Source: Sycon ciliatum (taxonomy: Eukaryota > Porifera > Calcarea > Leucosolenida > Sycettidae). Taken from it: a DNA stretch of 64,000 bases. Below are positions 24,417 to 36,236 of the stretch, in pieces; the stretch's first letter is position 1; the number at the start of each line of letters is the position of its first letter. The notes under the pieces are model-generated. The model ran no database searches, was not told the origin of the DNA, and saw only the letters and a program-made list of their open reading frames with translations. Location of the stretch: assembly GCF_964019385.1 (NCBI RefSeq), contig NC_088654.1, positions 12,874,700-12,938,699 of the forward strand. The letters are read 5' to 3'. The position numbers were made by a program, and so were the translations under genes.

Positions 24417-25329
24417 TTAATATGAGCGGGCGTAGGGCAAACGGTTGCGTTTCACACGCAAATGGCTGCTTGGACGACTTGCACTGAGGCGTTGGATCAG
24501 CTCATTTAGTCCTATCGCCGGCCCAACCCAGACGACGTGGACGAAATTACTTCTCGAAGAAGTAAGTGGAGATGGGCTGGATTCAAAGAAATGGATAAGC
24601 GTGAGATCGAAGTTGGTTTCTTCCGTCCGGAAGCTGAAATGCTCTAGCTTACTCAGTTTGGCCAGGCTTTCGAAAAAGCTCTGTTGCTCAACATTAGGGT
24701 GGTCTATAGTCAGCGCCTTCAAGTTTGGCAGCTTTCTGATAACAACGTCCAGTCTTGGGATATATGGGCAATGTTCAGCATTGATGGGCCACTGAGATAC
24801 AGGCACTCCAATTGTGGACACTGTGTTGCAAGTGTTTCAAGGTCAGCCTCTAACCTCAATGACATTACACGTAGCGACAGCTTTCCTAGCGTGGCCAACT
24901 CACCAAAGTACTCAGGCAGCACAGTGTTAAAGCTCCGATGGTTCCAACACGAAAGGTCCTTTCTGCGTAGCCCTGGCACTCCAATTGCACCACGGATAGC
25001 TATAGGCTCGACAAATTGCGACAGGCAGATTATGAGATACCAGCATCTGAGCACTAAGCTCATTCTCATCTCTGAGATATCTTGAGGCGTGGCCTACTAG
25101 ATGGGTTCGAAAACCATAGGAAAGGTGTTGCAGTGACTTGAAACAGGCTGCCATTTTTCTAGCGCATCGCATAGTGCCGCTGTTTGCCAGCAAGATATTG
25201 TGCATAACGGGAACTCTTTAAGGAGGCGAGAGAAAATCTCAATGAACTCTGCATGATTCCCATCGTCTGGTGACGTCATGTCGTATACTTTAACGACAGC
25301 CCCCGACTGCGTGATCTGCGGATTTTGTT
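24417..25329 (-). pseudogene. Decayed LRR tail of F-box copy 4
   Basis: Same frame breaks as copy 3; the three LRR-like segments lie at 25097-25279, 24719-25069 and 24417-24821. Confidence 0.6.
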
Positions 25330-26472
25330 TCAGGATTTAAAGAAAAGAAACTTTTTACCTTTCATGCAAAGGTTGCTCAGGAATAAGCCTTGCAGAAACG
25401 GGCAACCGGTTGACATTTGATCGAACTCTACTGTAGGCTGCAACGGAGAGTGCGAACAGTCTTCCGACATCCTGCCTATGTTAACTGGTGTTGTACCGCA
25501 CAGCGGTGCGGACGGGAGACGATAAATCTGGAACACCTGCAGGCTTTGCAAATTGCCCGCCCTGGCTTGAATTCGCTTCAGCAGTTCGTAGATGCCAGTA
25601 CCGTCCCTCATCCACCCGACGATTCTCAGATGGAGGGCCATCTTGAGTGATACTGATACTAGAGTATTCATTGCCGCCTCAGTGAAGTAGAAAGAGTAAT
25701 CTCCAGGATAAGTTGTCGGCCGCACAGCAACAGTGACCCAAACCTCTTGTAAATGTTCAAATTCCAGTATTGCGTCCAGTATTGTGATATCTCTTTCAAT
25801 GAAACACATACTTAAGTCGAGCACTGCGAGGTTAGGCATGAGTTTCAAACCTTCAACTACAGTGTTTGTTGAGATTCTTGGTCCTGGGGTCGCCGGCGCG
25901 AAATCTTCTCCCATCAGCTCCAACTCTTTCACATAGTTTCCACATTTGCGAGCCAATTCCATGAATCTTCTTATCATGCTTCTGCTAGATCCTTGGCGGA
26001 AATCGAAAGACGATGTCTCACACACCCTACCTTTCCATTCAACAGCGACTCTTCTGAATTGCTGGCAGACGGTTGCTAGGTGATGACTGTGATACCATCC
26101 ATTGGGTAATTTACTGAATATCAGTGCCCATATTTCATCCGGCAATTTGGGCAACGCTGGCGAGGCAACAGACAGTTGCAATTCGTCACCTCCATTGTCG
26201 GGCTGTGGCCGTTCTCCGAAGCGTTTCTTCCTCCTACCTGCACAACATGACGAGCCTTGGGGAGCGTTCTCACCGCATTCGATTACTGCCACGCTGCAAA
26301 CTTTATCTGTTTCTGTGCTACTGAAGACCTCAGCACTAACTTGGCTAGAAATTTCCCGCGGGTTGCAAACCTCACACGGTTCACTGCAAACACTGGCCGA
26401 CATGCTAGGGCAGTTACTTGGTGGGTCTTCGCCAGCGTTCTCACTTGGCCCGCTCGCCGACATTCTGAACAC
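25330..26472 (-). CDS. F-box/LRR-like protein, copy 4 (type B')
   Basis: 380 codons. The F-box at about 107-150 is intact. B' marker residues are ELELMGEDFAPATPGPR and GWMRDGTGIYELLKRIQ. The ORF ends KGKKFLFFKS after an indel that differs from the 8-bp insertion of copies 2 and 3, so the shorter C-terminus arose by a different change at the same place. ATGAAAGGTAAAAAG there also resembles a splice donor, leaving open that an intron begins at this point. Confidence 0.72.
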   Translation of the reverse strand: MFRMSASGPSENAGEDPPSNCPSMSASVCSEPCEVCNPREISSQVSAEVFSSTETDKVCSVAVIECGENAPQGSSCCAGRRKKRFGERPQPDNGGDELQLSVASPALPKLPDEIWALIFSKLPNGWYHSHHLATVCQQFRRVAVEWKGRVCETSSFDFRQGSSRSMIRRFMELARKCGNYVKELELMGEDFAPATPGPRISTNTVVEGLKLMPNLAVLDLSMCFIERDITILDAILEFEHLQEVWVTVAVRPTTYPGDYSFYFTEAAMNTLVSVSLKMALHLRIVGWMRDGTGIYELLKRIQARAGNLQSLQVFQIYRLPSAPLCGTTPVNIGRMSEDCSHSPLQPTVEFDQMSTGCPFLQGLFLSNLCMKGKKFLFFKS

Positions 26473-26881
26473 CTAGCCCGCTGCACTATCGTTGTGAACA
26501 CAAGAATCTGAAAAACAAGCTACCCGTGTTCTTCTTGTTGCGCTCCTATTAGCTTCTTGAACGCAATGGCACTCCGACTCGGAAAATCTCAGAAACTATA
26601 GTACCTACTAGATATTCTCTCGAATGGCTGAGAACTGTTGGACTATTAGTAGTAAAAAATAATAATATTATTACCCGGGCAGACTACGTGTATTGTACAG
26701 TATCGGCAACCCATTCCACTGGAAAATCGTGCAAGAAGGTCTGCATGCACAGCCAGCGGGTTGTATTGTATTAGCAGAGAAGTAGTGTTCTCTGTCCACC
26801 CGGGAACGGGTACGAGGGAGCACGGCGTGGGATAAAAGGATGTGACGAGTGCAGGGTTAATTAAGACGTCGGCCTCTTTTG

Positions 26882-26993
26882 TCTTTGTGCGGAGAGTTGA
26901 GTGAGAGTGTCTTTGTGCGGAGAGTTGAGTGAGAGTGTCTTTGTGCGGAGAGTTGAGTGAGAGTGTCTTTGTGCGGAGAGTTGATTGAGAGTG
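26882..26993. repeat. 28-bp tandem repeat, four copies, U4
   Basis: One copy more than in U2, U3 and U6. Confidence 0.9.
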
Positions 26994-27209
26994 TCTTTGT
27001 GCTGTGGAGGCCCCCACTGGCAATATGGTCGTGTTCAATGACAATAGTGGGGTGCACGTATGAGTGAATGTGCGGATGTGTGCGAAACGAGTGGAGTGCA
27101 GGATGGAGTGGAGTGCAGGGTGGACAGATAACATGACTTGTATTTTACATCATCACAAGCCACTACTGCCTACTGTACATGTACTGGCACTGCTGGCGTC
27201 TATTACGTA

Positions 27210-27432
27210 ATCATTGATAGGGCAGGGGTGTGCGGATAATGCTCGAAAAGGTGGCAGATTCTGCTCGAAAAGCAGTAAAATGGGCAGAACCATACAAACC
27301 TTATGGTGGGCAATTCCTCGAATTCTGCTCCATTTCTTTATCCACATACCAAACATGCATGAAACTTACCAGAAAAGTACCGAATTCTGCCAATTTTTCT
27401 GCCGGCATTATCCGCATATGCCTAATCATTGA
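27210..27432. mobile_element. 207-bp hAT-like MITE at the U4/U5 junction
   Basis: Element 27218-27424 starts TAGG and ends CCTA, with imperfect terminal repeats around TGCGGATAATGC/GCATTATCCGCA. It is flanked by perfect 8-bp duplications ATCATTGA (27210-27217 and 27425-27432). An 8-bp TSD is characteristic of hAT transposition. Confidence 0.85.
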
Positions 27433-27616
27433 TATCAGTACAGCAATACATGTAACAGCATGCATACCTGATGAGGGCAATTTTGCCGAAACGTTCTAAA
27501 TATTGATTGAGAAATGGAGTGAATGGGAAGCGAGCGAGTCTGCTCTGAAACCTTTTTTCCCTATTGTATTAATAAATTATAATATTGACTGACTACGAGG
27601 TCAATATAGGAAATAA
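27433..27616. mobile_element. Retroelement 3'-end fragments at the U4/U5 junction
   Basis: Contains the hammerhead-like motif, a shared segment ending ACCTTTTTTCCCTATTGTA, and half of the TATTGAC...AATAAAA hairpin of the LINE found intact at 44.65 kb. The same order occurs at the U6/U7 junction and the right array edge. Confidence 0.65.
27460..27505 (+). ncRNA. Hammerhead ribozyme-like core
   Basis: CTGATGAG, GGCAATTTTGCC and GAAAC occur in the order of a hammerhead catalytic core (27468-27492) with a 2-3 bp stem II. Penelope-like retroelements are known to carry minimal hammerheads of this form. Stem II is short with a possible bulge and the flanking stems are unclear, so activity is doubtful. 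Confidence 0.4.
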
Positions 27617-27737
27617 AATGTCGTGCAATGTTATCGCATGAGCTGATTGTTTAGTAATTGGTGGTGTTAGTGGACAGCATAGCGTGACTTGTAGTTCCTT
27701 GATCTTTTTTTTCGTAGTATTATTTTACTAGGGAAAT

Positions 27738-28532
27738 CCCCACAGACTGGCAATCCCCACAGACTGGCAATCCCCACAGACTGGCAATCCCCATAGACTG
27801 GCAATCACCACAGACTGGCAATCCCCACAGACTGGCAATCACCACAGACTGGCAATCCCCACATACTGGCAATCCCCACAGACTGGCAATCACCACAGAC
27901 TGGCAATCCCCACAGACTGGCAATCACCACAGACTGGCAATCCCCACAGACTGGCAATCCCCACAGACTGGCAATCCCCACAGACTGGCAATCCCCACAG
28001 ACTGGCAATCCCCACAGACTGGCAATCCCCACAGACTGGCAATCCCCACAGACTGGCAATCCCCACAGACTGGCAATCCCCACAGACTGGCAATCCCCAC
28101 AGACTGGCAATCCCCACAGACTGGCAATCCCCACAGACTGGAAATCACCACAGACTGGAAATCCCCAAACACTGGCAATCCCCACAGACTGGCAATCCCC
28201 ACAGACTGGCAATCCCCACAGACTGGCAATCCCCACAGACTGGCAATCCCCACAGACTGGCAATCCCCACAGACTGGCAATCCCCACAGACTGGCAATCC
28301 CCACAGACTGGCAATCACCACAGACTGGCAATCCCCACAGACTGGAAATCACCACAGACTGGAAATCCCCAAACACTGGCAATCCCAACAGACTGGCAAT
28401 CCCCACAGACTGGCAATCCCCACAGACTGGCAATCACCACAGACTGGCAATCCCCACAGACTGGAAATCCCCACAGACTGGCAATCCCCACAGACTGGCA
28501 ATCCCCACAGACTGGCAATCACCACAGACTGG
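27738..28532. repeat. 17-bp minisatellite, U5
   Basis: About 47 copies, the longest array, with a duplicated block containing GGAAATCACC and CCAAACACTGG markers (about 28140 and 28350). Confidence 0.95.
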
Positions 28533-28656
28533 CTTCTTTTCCTTTTTGCCGAACTCGTTCATACAATATAATCGAGTCAGAGAAACGGCCGGATCAGCTT
28601 CGTTTTGCTCAGAGGATGTACGTGTAGATCTACCTGTACAATCCTACGTATATATA

Positions 28657-28736
28657 CAGTGCTGTCAACTGAAATCCGACCCCCCTGGCCGGCTCGCCGC
28701 GCCGCCCGGGGGGTCGGATTTCAGTTGACAGCACTG
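28657..28736. repeat. GC-loop inverted repeat, U5
   Basis: Most symmetric copy: both arms read CAGTGCTGTCAACTGAAATC or its complement. Confidence 0.85.
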
Positions 28737-29324
28737 TAGACTGTAGTTGAGAGCCACATTAACACTGTACACTGCAAAACATGTCACATGATGTATACCG
28801 TACGCATAATAAACACCCATGTCGTAGTGTTTTATGGGAATATAAAAAACTGCTATAAAAACCCTGGCGAAGCAGGCCGAGGTTAACTGAATATGAACTC
28901 AACAAGCACTATGACAATGCAGAATATCGCGGTGATACACATAACTACACATACACAGTATGATAACAATAATTATGCATAGTAAATCTAGAAGGGCTAA
29001 CCAAAGTCACAGAGTAAAACCCAGCATGTATATCAAGCAGGGAGTCGGTATTTTACGACTCCCTGATATCAAGGCAATATCACTAGCACTGTACACAGTA
29101 GTCACGACAGATGTTCAACTAAACATTGTCAAGATCGCTTCAAACACTAAAAGTACAGGCCGGTCGTTGGTGGCCCCGCACTGCCGCCTAGTGCCTCATG
29201 GTCTGGTCCTGGTGTGGAAACTCTGTGGAGTGTAAGATTTGAAGCAATTAGCTCGCTAAGTTCTACTTCAGAAGTAGTTGAGAGAGCGGCATGCCAGAGC
29301 ACGAAACAAGACCAGACAACGTTA

Positions 29325-30074
29325 TTATGAGCGGGCGTAGGGCAAACGGTCGCGTTTCACACGCAACCGGCTGCTTGGACGACTTGCACTGAGGCGTTGG
29401 ATCAGCTCCTTTAGTCCTATCGCCGGCCCAACCCAGACAACGTGGACGAAATTACTTCTTGAAGTAAGTGGAGATGGGCTGGATTCAAAGAAATTGATAA
29501 GCGTGAGATCGAAGTTGGTTTCTTCCGTCCGGAAGCTGAAATGCTCTGGCTTAGTTAGTTTCGCCAGGCTTTCGAAAAAGCTATGGTGCTCAACATTGGG
29601 GTTGTCTATAGTCAGCGCCTTCAAGTTTGGCAGCTTTTTGATAACAACGTCCAGTCTTGGGATATACGGGCAATGTTTAGCATTGATGGGCCACTGAGAT
29701 ACAGGCACTGTGTTGCAAGTGTTGCAAGTTTCTCAAGGTCTGCCTCGCACCTTAATGACATTACACGTAGCGACAGCGATTCCAGCCCTGAAAGCTTTCC
29801 CAGCGGGGCCAACTCACCAAAGTTCTCAGGCAGCACAGTCTTAAAGCTCCAATGGTCCCGGCATGAAAGGTCCTTTCTGCCTTGCCCTGGTACTCCAATT
29901 GCACCACCGATAGTTAGGCTCGACAAATTGGGACAGGCAGATACCAGCATCTGAGCACTAAGCTCATTCTCATCTCTGGGATATCTTCAGGCATGGTCTA
30001 CTAGTACATGTACTAGATGGGTTCGAAAGCCGTAGAAAAGTTGTTGCAGTGACTTGAAACAGGCTGCCATTTTT
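29325..30074 (-). pseudogene. Decayed LRR tail of F-box copy 5
   Basis: Nearly identical to the tail of copy 1, including the TGA after VLVDHA and the frame change after LEKLATLATQ. Confidence 0.6.
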
Positions 30075-31391
30075 CTAGCGCATCGCATAGTGCCGCTGTT
30101 TGCCAGCAAGTTGATATGTGCATAACGGGAAGTCTTTCTGGAGGCTAGAGACAATCTCCATGAACTCTGCATTGTACCCATTGTCTGGTGACGTCAGATC
30201 ATCTACTTTAACGACAGCCCCCAACTGCGTGATCTGGGGATTTTGTTTCAGGATTTCAAGAAACTTTTTAACTTTCATGCAAAGGTTTCCCAGGAATGAG
30301 CGTTGCAGAAACGGACAACCGGCTGACACTAGATCTAACTCTACTGTAGGCTGCAACGGAGAGTGCGAACAGTCTTCCGACATCCTGCCTGTGTTAGCTG
30401 GTGTTGTACCGCACCGCGGTGCGGAGAAGCGAAGAGAAACCTGGAACACCTGCAGGCTTTGCAAATTGCCCGCCCTGGCTTGAATTCGCTGCAGCAGTTC
30501 GTTGATGCCAGTATCGTCCCTGTACCATCCGACGATTGTCAGATGGAGGGCCAACCTGAGTGATACTGATACTAGAGTATTCATTGCCGCCTCAGTGAAG
30601 TGAAAAGAGTAATCTCCAGGATAAGTTATCGGCCACGCAGCAACAGTGACCCGAACATCTTGTAAATGTTCAAATTCCAGTATTGCGTCCAGTATTGTGA
30701 TATCTCTTTCAATGAAACACATACTTAAGTCGAGCACTGCGAGGTTAGGCATGAGTTTCAAACCTTCAACTACAGTGTTTGTTGAGATTCTTGGTCCTGG
30801 GGTCGCCGGCGTGAAATATTCTCCCATCAGCACCAACTCTTTCACATAGTTTCCACATTTGCGAGCCAATTCCATGAATCTTCTTCTCATGCTTCTGCTA
30901 GATCCTTGGCGGAAATCGAAAGACGTTGTCTCACACACCCTACCTTTCCATTCAACAGCGACTCTTCTGAATTGCTGGCAGACGGTTGCTAGGTGATGAC
31001 TGTGATACCATCCATTGGGTAATTTACTGAATATCAGTGCCCATATTTCATCCGGTAATTTGGGCAACGCTGGCGAGGCAACAGACAGTTGCAATTCGTC
31101 ACCTCCATTGTCGGGCTGTGGACGTTCTCCGTAGCGTTTCTTCCTCCTACCTGCACAACATGACGAGCCTTGAGGAGCGTTCTCACCGCGTTCGATTACT
31201 GCCACGCTGCAAACTTTATCTGTTTCTGTGATACTGAAGACCTCAGCACAGCCACCTACTTGGCTAGAAATTTCCCGCGGGTTGCAAACCTCACACGGTT
31301 CACTGCAAACACTGGCCGACATGCTAGGGCAGTTACTTGGTGAGTCTTCGCCAGCGTTCTCACTTGACCCGCTCGCCGACATTCTGAACAC
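30075..31391 (-). CDS. F-box/LRR-like protein, copy 5 (type A)
   Basis: 438 codons, differing from copy 1 by only a few residues in my reading (for example NEPCE/SEPCE, VSERG/VIERG, LLHRI/LLQRI). The F-box is at about 110-152 and the full type A C-terminus ends KQRHYAMR. It sits 25 kb from copy 1 with type B units between, so it marks a larger duplication or gene conversion. Confidence 0.8.
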   Translation of the reverse strand: MFRMSASGSSENAGEDSPSNCPSMSASVCSEPCEVCNPREISSQVGGCAEVFSITETDKVCSVAVIERGENAPQGSSCCAGRRKKRYGERPQPDNGGDELQLSVASPALPKLPDEIWALIFSKLPNGWYHSHHLATVCQQFRRVAVEWKGRVCETTSFDFRQGSSRSMRRRFMELARKCGNYVKELVLMGEYFTPATPGPRISTNTVVEGLKLMPNLAVLDLSMCFIERDITILDAILEFEHLQDVRVTVAAWPITYPGDYSFHFTEAAMNTLVSVSLRLALHLTIVGWYRDDTGINELLQRIQARAGNLQSLQVFQVSLRFSAPRCGTTPANTGRMSEDCSHSPLQPTVELDLVSAGCPFLQRSFLGNLCMKVKKFLEILKQNPQITQLGAVVKVDDLTSPDNGYNAEFMEIVSSLQKDFPLCTYQLAGKQRHYAMR

Positions 31392-31609
31392 CTAGCCCGC
31401 TCCACTATCGTTGTGAACACAAGAACCTGAAAAACAAGATACCCGTGTTCTTCTTGGTGCGCTCCAGTATTAGCTTCTTGAACGCAATGGCACTCGGAAA
31501 AGCTCAGAAACTGGTACCCACTATGTATTCTCTCGAATGGCTGAGAACTGTTCGACTATTGGTAGTAGAAAATAATTATTGGGAACACGTCGACCAAGCT
31601 GCATGATTG

Positions 31610-31924
31610 TACAACCCGCTGGCTGTGCATGCAGACCTTCTTGCACGATTTTCCAGTGTAATGGGTTTCCGATACCGTACAATACACGTATTCTGCCCGG
31701 GTAGAAAGTACGAGACTGCTCACACTCTTAAGAGGATTCAGTACAGTCATGCACTTTCAGTACAATGCATTTTTAGTCGTTGGTAATGTCACTTCTCTGC
31801 GTTTGACGTCACAGTATAACTATAAGTTTTCTACCCGGGCAGACTACGTGTATTGTACGGTATCGGCAACCCATTCCACTGGAAATCGTGCAAGAAGGTC
31901 TGCATGCACAGCCAGCGGGTTGTA
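31610..31924. repeat. Foldback inverted repeat upstream of F-box copy 5
   Basis: Arms 31610-31709 and 31827-31924, equivalent to the U1 structure. Confidence 0.85.
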
Positions 31925-32208
31925 TTGTATTAGCAGAGAAGTAGTGTTCTCTGTCCACCCGGGAACGGGTACGAGGGAGCACAGTGTGGGATAAAAGGAA
32001 GTGACGAGCGCAGGGTTAAGACGTCGGCCTCTTTTGTCTTTGTGCGGAGAGTTGAGTGAGACTAGAGTGTCTTTGTGCTGCGGTGGCCCCCACTGGCAAT
32101 ATGGTCGTGTTCAATGACAATAGTGGGGTGCGCGTATGAGTGAATGTGCGGATGTGTGCGAAACGAGTGGAGTGCAGGGTGGACAGTGTACATGTATTTT
32201 ACATCATC

Positions 32209-32862
32209 ACAAGCCACTACTTACTTTTCTTTTTTTTTACGGGGTAACGGCCTCTTTTACGGGCAAAATCTTTAAAGTCATGTAGATGTGAAAAAATAGA
32301 GATACCATGAAAGGTAAAATAGAATTTTATTCAAGTACAATACATTAGGAAACTCCGAGAAATTCCACGTGAAACAGACGGAATTCAGTTTTCAATGGCC
32401 GGTGCCTACCCCAGCACCATCCTGCGTCGACAGGCCTGTCAGGCGCCTTCTAGACCCGCGTAGCCGGAGGTCGACTGCATGGATCACTGCAAATTGGCTG
32501 CGAACTCGCACCCAAGCCATGATGATTGAAAATGGCTTGTCCCACTTGAGGGCGAGGCGACCAGCAAGTCGCTTCTGATAGCTGGCGTATTCGCGATGTA
32601 GCACCCCATCCGTGGAACAAACCAGTGCCGTGAACGACCCACGGAGGTCCTCGGAGGCCTGACGATACTTCTTTTTCTTCGCGTTAGCAGCGCGGTTGGA
32701 AGTAGCTTCCCGGGATGAATGGGAGTAACTGGGTGCGTTGGCATCAATGACGCGATTATCAAAAAACGCCACCCTGTTATCCTCCCACACACCCCGGGCA
32801 AGCCAATCTGCCCGAAGAGCAGGCTGCCCCGTCCGATCACCCTCCGGCAACAAGCCACTACT
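32209..32862 (-). mobile_element. 5'-truncated retrotransposon insertion with 13-bp TSD, U5
   Basis: Same insertion as in U1, in the same site. TSD ACAAGCCACTACT at 32209-32221 and 32850-32862, insert 32222-32849. Identical site and truncation point show that it was duplicated with the unit. Confidence 0.9.
32392..32853 (-). pseudogene. C-terminal fragment of a retrotransposon polyprotein, U5 copy
   Basis: Same fragment as at 7152-7613, with FFDNRVIDANAPSY and the end LRGSRRR. The longer open frame that continues upstream into unit DNA is fortuitous. Confidence 0.7.
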
Positions 32863-33548
32863 GCCTACTGTACATGTACTGGCACTGCTGGCGTCTATTA
32901 TTACGTAATCATTGATACATATCAGTACAGCAATGTACATATACATGCAACAGCATGCATACTTAGTAGGCACCGGCGGATTATGCCGGCATAATATTGG
33001 CATAATTTGGTGGTTGATAACTGAAAGCACCGAGAAAGGAGGGTCGACTCCAGAGCAAAATGTAAAAACCATGATCAAGTGCATCAAGGGAGTGAGGCCG
33101 GTGTGTGGCTGACGTTGCAAGACTACGGGTTTGTAACCAGCTTCCAGAACCCGGAGGCACATGTACATGTACATGTACATGTACATAGGAACTGGCTGCA
33201 TGGCTGCATGGGGTGACGACGGAGGCTGAAGTATTTTGTTTAAATTTCGGCCAGTATGGCTGAACTTTATAGAATGTACTTGGTGATGGGGGTGAAACAT
33301 ACATCTACATGTACATGTAGAGAAGTTGCCATACAGGAGTGTGAGCCCTCCTTGTTACTTCTAGAAGTATTATAAAGTAATGGAAGAAGTACATGTCTAT
33401 ATCATGTACAGATATTATTGTTTTTGATCTTATTTTGATTCGCTGACCAAAACGGACACAATATAACCAATAAAAATGGGGCGAATTACGTAGAGGCACA
33501 GTGAGATACATTTATGAAGCTGAGAGCCTGTGAGAGTGAGAGGGAGTG

Positions 33549-33551
33549 CGT

Positions 33552-33598
<47 letters not shown>

Positions 33599-33599
33599 C

Positions 33600-33679
<80 letters not shown>
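33549..33679. repeat. (TG)n/(GA)n microsatellite, U6
   Basis: TG tract of about 65 bp, then about 32 GA dinucleotides. Confidence 0.95.
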
Positions 33680-33687
<8 letters not shown>

Positions 33688-34214
33688 GACAGAGAGAGAG
33701 ACAGAGACTGAGAGAGAGACAGAGACAGAGAGACAGAGACATACAGAGACAGAGAGGAAGCTAGCTAGATAGAACAGGTTTCTGGGCTGTGTCTGTCACT
33801 ATAGTGCATGGAGGTTGTGCCAGTGCACACACATCTGGTCACGAATGACTACCATCCGGTAGTTTGGTCACATTTTGGTAGCGCCTGTGGGGTAGTGATG
33901 GTGAGGCAGCCTACTAAAATAGAGAAGCAGAGGAGAAAGAGGTGGTTACTGATTCACTCGTCTCTACTGAGTGAAGAGGACCCATACTTTGATCTGGTGA
34001 GACGCGTGATGGGACTTTGCAGTCAGATGTACGACCGCGGGGCTGGAGAGTGAAGATCAAAACAATATTATCAGCTAGCTGCGCCCAGCACAATTTTCGT
34101 ATTCGGATGCGACACAGGGCGGAAAAGCAGAGGGTGACATGGACCGTGAACACGATATCGAGTACGGTGCTACCTTATTAAGGCATGCATTGTCTCAACA
34201 CTCTAGTAGTACAT

Positions 34215-35578
34215 GTAGTATTATGTGATACAAAAGAGAACGATCAAGGAACTACAAGTTACGCTATACTGTCCACTAACACCACCAGTTAGGGTTGGTT
34301 CACATAAGCAAAATCGGCGCCGCAAGACATCGGCGGTGAGCCAGCTCCCGATCCGTTGCGCCTACGGTTCGAGTACCAAATCTACTACAAAGTAGTACAG
34401 AATGTGCCAAAATGCTACGACAGGTTTGCCAATTGAAGCTTGAATTCTTTGTTTCTTCAGTAGTTCAAGGTCTTTCGGTGATGGCCACTCGGTGCTACCT
34501 TTTACTGGAGATCATGAAACTACTTCTACACATTTTATTGCAGTCTAGTAAGCGATTGTGTCGAAATTATGCTTGCAAACGTTGATGAAGTCACAAGAAC
34601 TTGCCAATGTATCCATTATAATTTTATATTTGTTTCAATTGTATTTGTCTCATAAGTTGCACAATGGTCAAGCAGATCATCCGAGAAGGACGGGCTGGTA
34701 TCCTGACATATTTGCCGCCTTGAAGCGGCTACAAGAATGGCGAACGGATCTCCTCTCTAGCTTCAATTTAGGAAAATTTAGGACAAGTATTGGTTTGATA
34801 TTTTGACAAAGTCTGGCTCCCGGCAACCGGCGATCACCGGCGCGAACGGTTCACAAACCACTTTTGGTCAAAGTCGTACGGGATCGGCGCCGGGGCAGAT
34901 CGCAAGAGTTGGGCACTGTCCAACTTTGCCGGCGGTCCCTTGCGATATTTTACCGTATGATTTTGTTACGACTGCACTGGTTCACACAATCGCAATGCGC
35001 CGGGAGAGGTTGCAAGAAGCCCACCGCCGGTGACTCCCGGCGCGTACCGGCGATATGTGAACCAACCCTAATACTAAACAATCAGCTCATGCGATAACAT
35101 TGCACGACACTGACCGACGGTACTGACGTTCTGCAACAAACTGGCTAACAGCTCTAGCACATCTTGGATGCGCACTTCAACAGCCTTCCAACTTGGAAGG
35201 TTCTAAGTTATAGAAATGACATAAGGAGGGGAAGGTGAGCGCAACCAAGACAAGCACGAGCTGAAAGTCTCAGCTGTGGAGGACGTTGGCGGATGTTCAT
35301 GCATGTCGATGACGATACTGGCAAGACCATTGGACAATACGGTCAAACCACGATTCCAGAACGCAAAGCAACATTCCACACAACTTGTGTGGCTCAAGAG
35401 ATGCGAAGATCAATAAAAGATGTGCTAGAGCTGTTAGCCAGTTAGTTGTAGAACGTCAGTACCGTCGGTCAATGTCGTGCAATGTTATCGCATGAGCTGA
35501 TTGTTTAGTAATTGGTGGTGTTAGTGGACAGCATAGCGTGACTTGTAGTTCCTTGATCTTTTTTTTTCGTAGTATTAT
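34215..35578. mobile_element. Mutator-like foldback element with nested insertion, U6
   Basis: Outer element 34225-35568 with GTAGTATTAT duplications at 34215-34224 and 35569-35578, interrupted as in U4. Confidence 0.75.
34289..35071. mobile_element. 783-bp TTAGGGTTGG...CCAACCCTAA element, U6
   Basis: Same length and insertion point as in U4, and apparently identical in sequence, so it predates the U4/U6 duplication. Confidence 0.75.
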
Positions 35579-35592
35579 TTTACTAGGGAAAT

Positions 35593-36030
35593 CCCCACAG
35601 ACTGGCAATCACCACAGACTGGCAATCCCCACAGACTGGCAATCCCCACAGACTGGCAATCCCCACAGACTGGCAATCACCACAGACTGGCAATCCCCAC
35701 AGACTGGCAATCCCCACAGACTGGCAATCCCCACAGACTGGCAATCCCCACAGACTGGCAATCACCACAGACTGGCAATCCCCACAGACTGGCAATCCCC
35801 ACAGACTGGCAATCCCCACAGACTGGCAATCCCCACAGACTGGCAATCCCCACAGACTGGCAATCACCACAGACTGGCAATCCCCACAGACTGGAAATCC
35901 CCACAGACTGGAAATCCCCAAACACTGGCAATCCCCACAGACTGGCAATCCCCACAGACTGGCAGTCACCACAGACTGGCAATCCCCACAGACTGGCAAT
36001 CCCCACAGACTGGCAATCACCACAGACTGG
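35593..36030. repeat. 17-bp minisatellite, U6
   Basis: About 26 copies, about six fewer than the otherwise near-identical U4, showing that the array changes length faster than its surroundings. Confidence 0.95.
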
Positions 36031-36158
36031 CTTCTTTTCTTTTTTTGCCGAACTCGTTCATACAATAATAATCGAGTCAGGGAAACGGCCGGATCAGCTT
36101 CGTTTTGCACAGAGGATGTACGTGTAGATCTACCTGTACAATCATACGTACATGTATA

Positions 36159-36236
36159 GTGCTGGCAACTGAAATCCGACCCCCCCTGGCCGGCTCGCCG
36201 CGCCGCCCGGGGGTCGGATTTCAGTTGACAGCACTG
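36159..36236. repeat. GC-loop inverted repeat, U6
   Basis: As in U4. Confidence 0.85.

Larger units (their letters stand above)
20564..27217. repeat. Composite tandem unit U4 (type B')
   Basis: Full unit whose foldback element has itself been hit by a 783-bp element. It is nearly identical to U6 and ends at the same hAT-like junction. Confidence 0.9.
27218..33031. repeat. Composite tandem unit U5 (type A, shortened left end)
   Basis: The usual leader, microsatellite and conserved stretch are missing. A hAT-like MITE, a hammerhead-like motif and a LINE 3'-end piece lead directly into the right arm of the Mutator-like element at about 27617. The F-box gene, foldback and LINE insertion are those of type A. 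Confidence 0.85.

Noticed and set aside
27735-28532. CRISPR-like array reading of the 17-bp repeats
   Set aside because: Repeats are directly adjacent with no unique spacers, and the DNA is eukaryotic.
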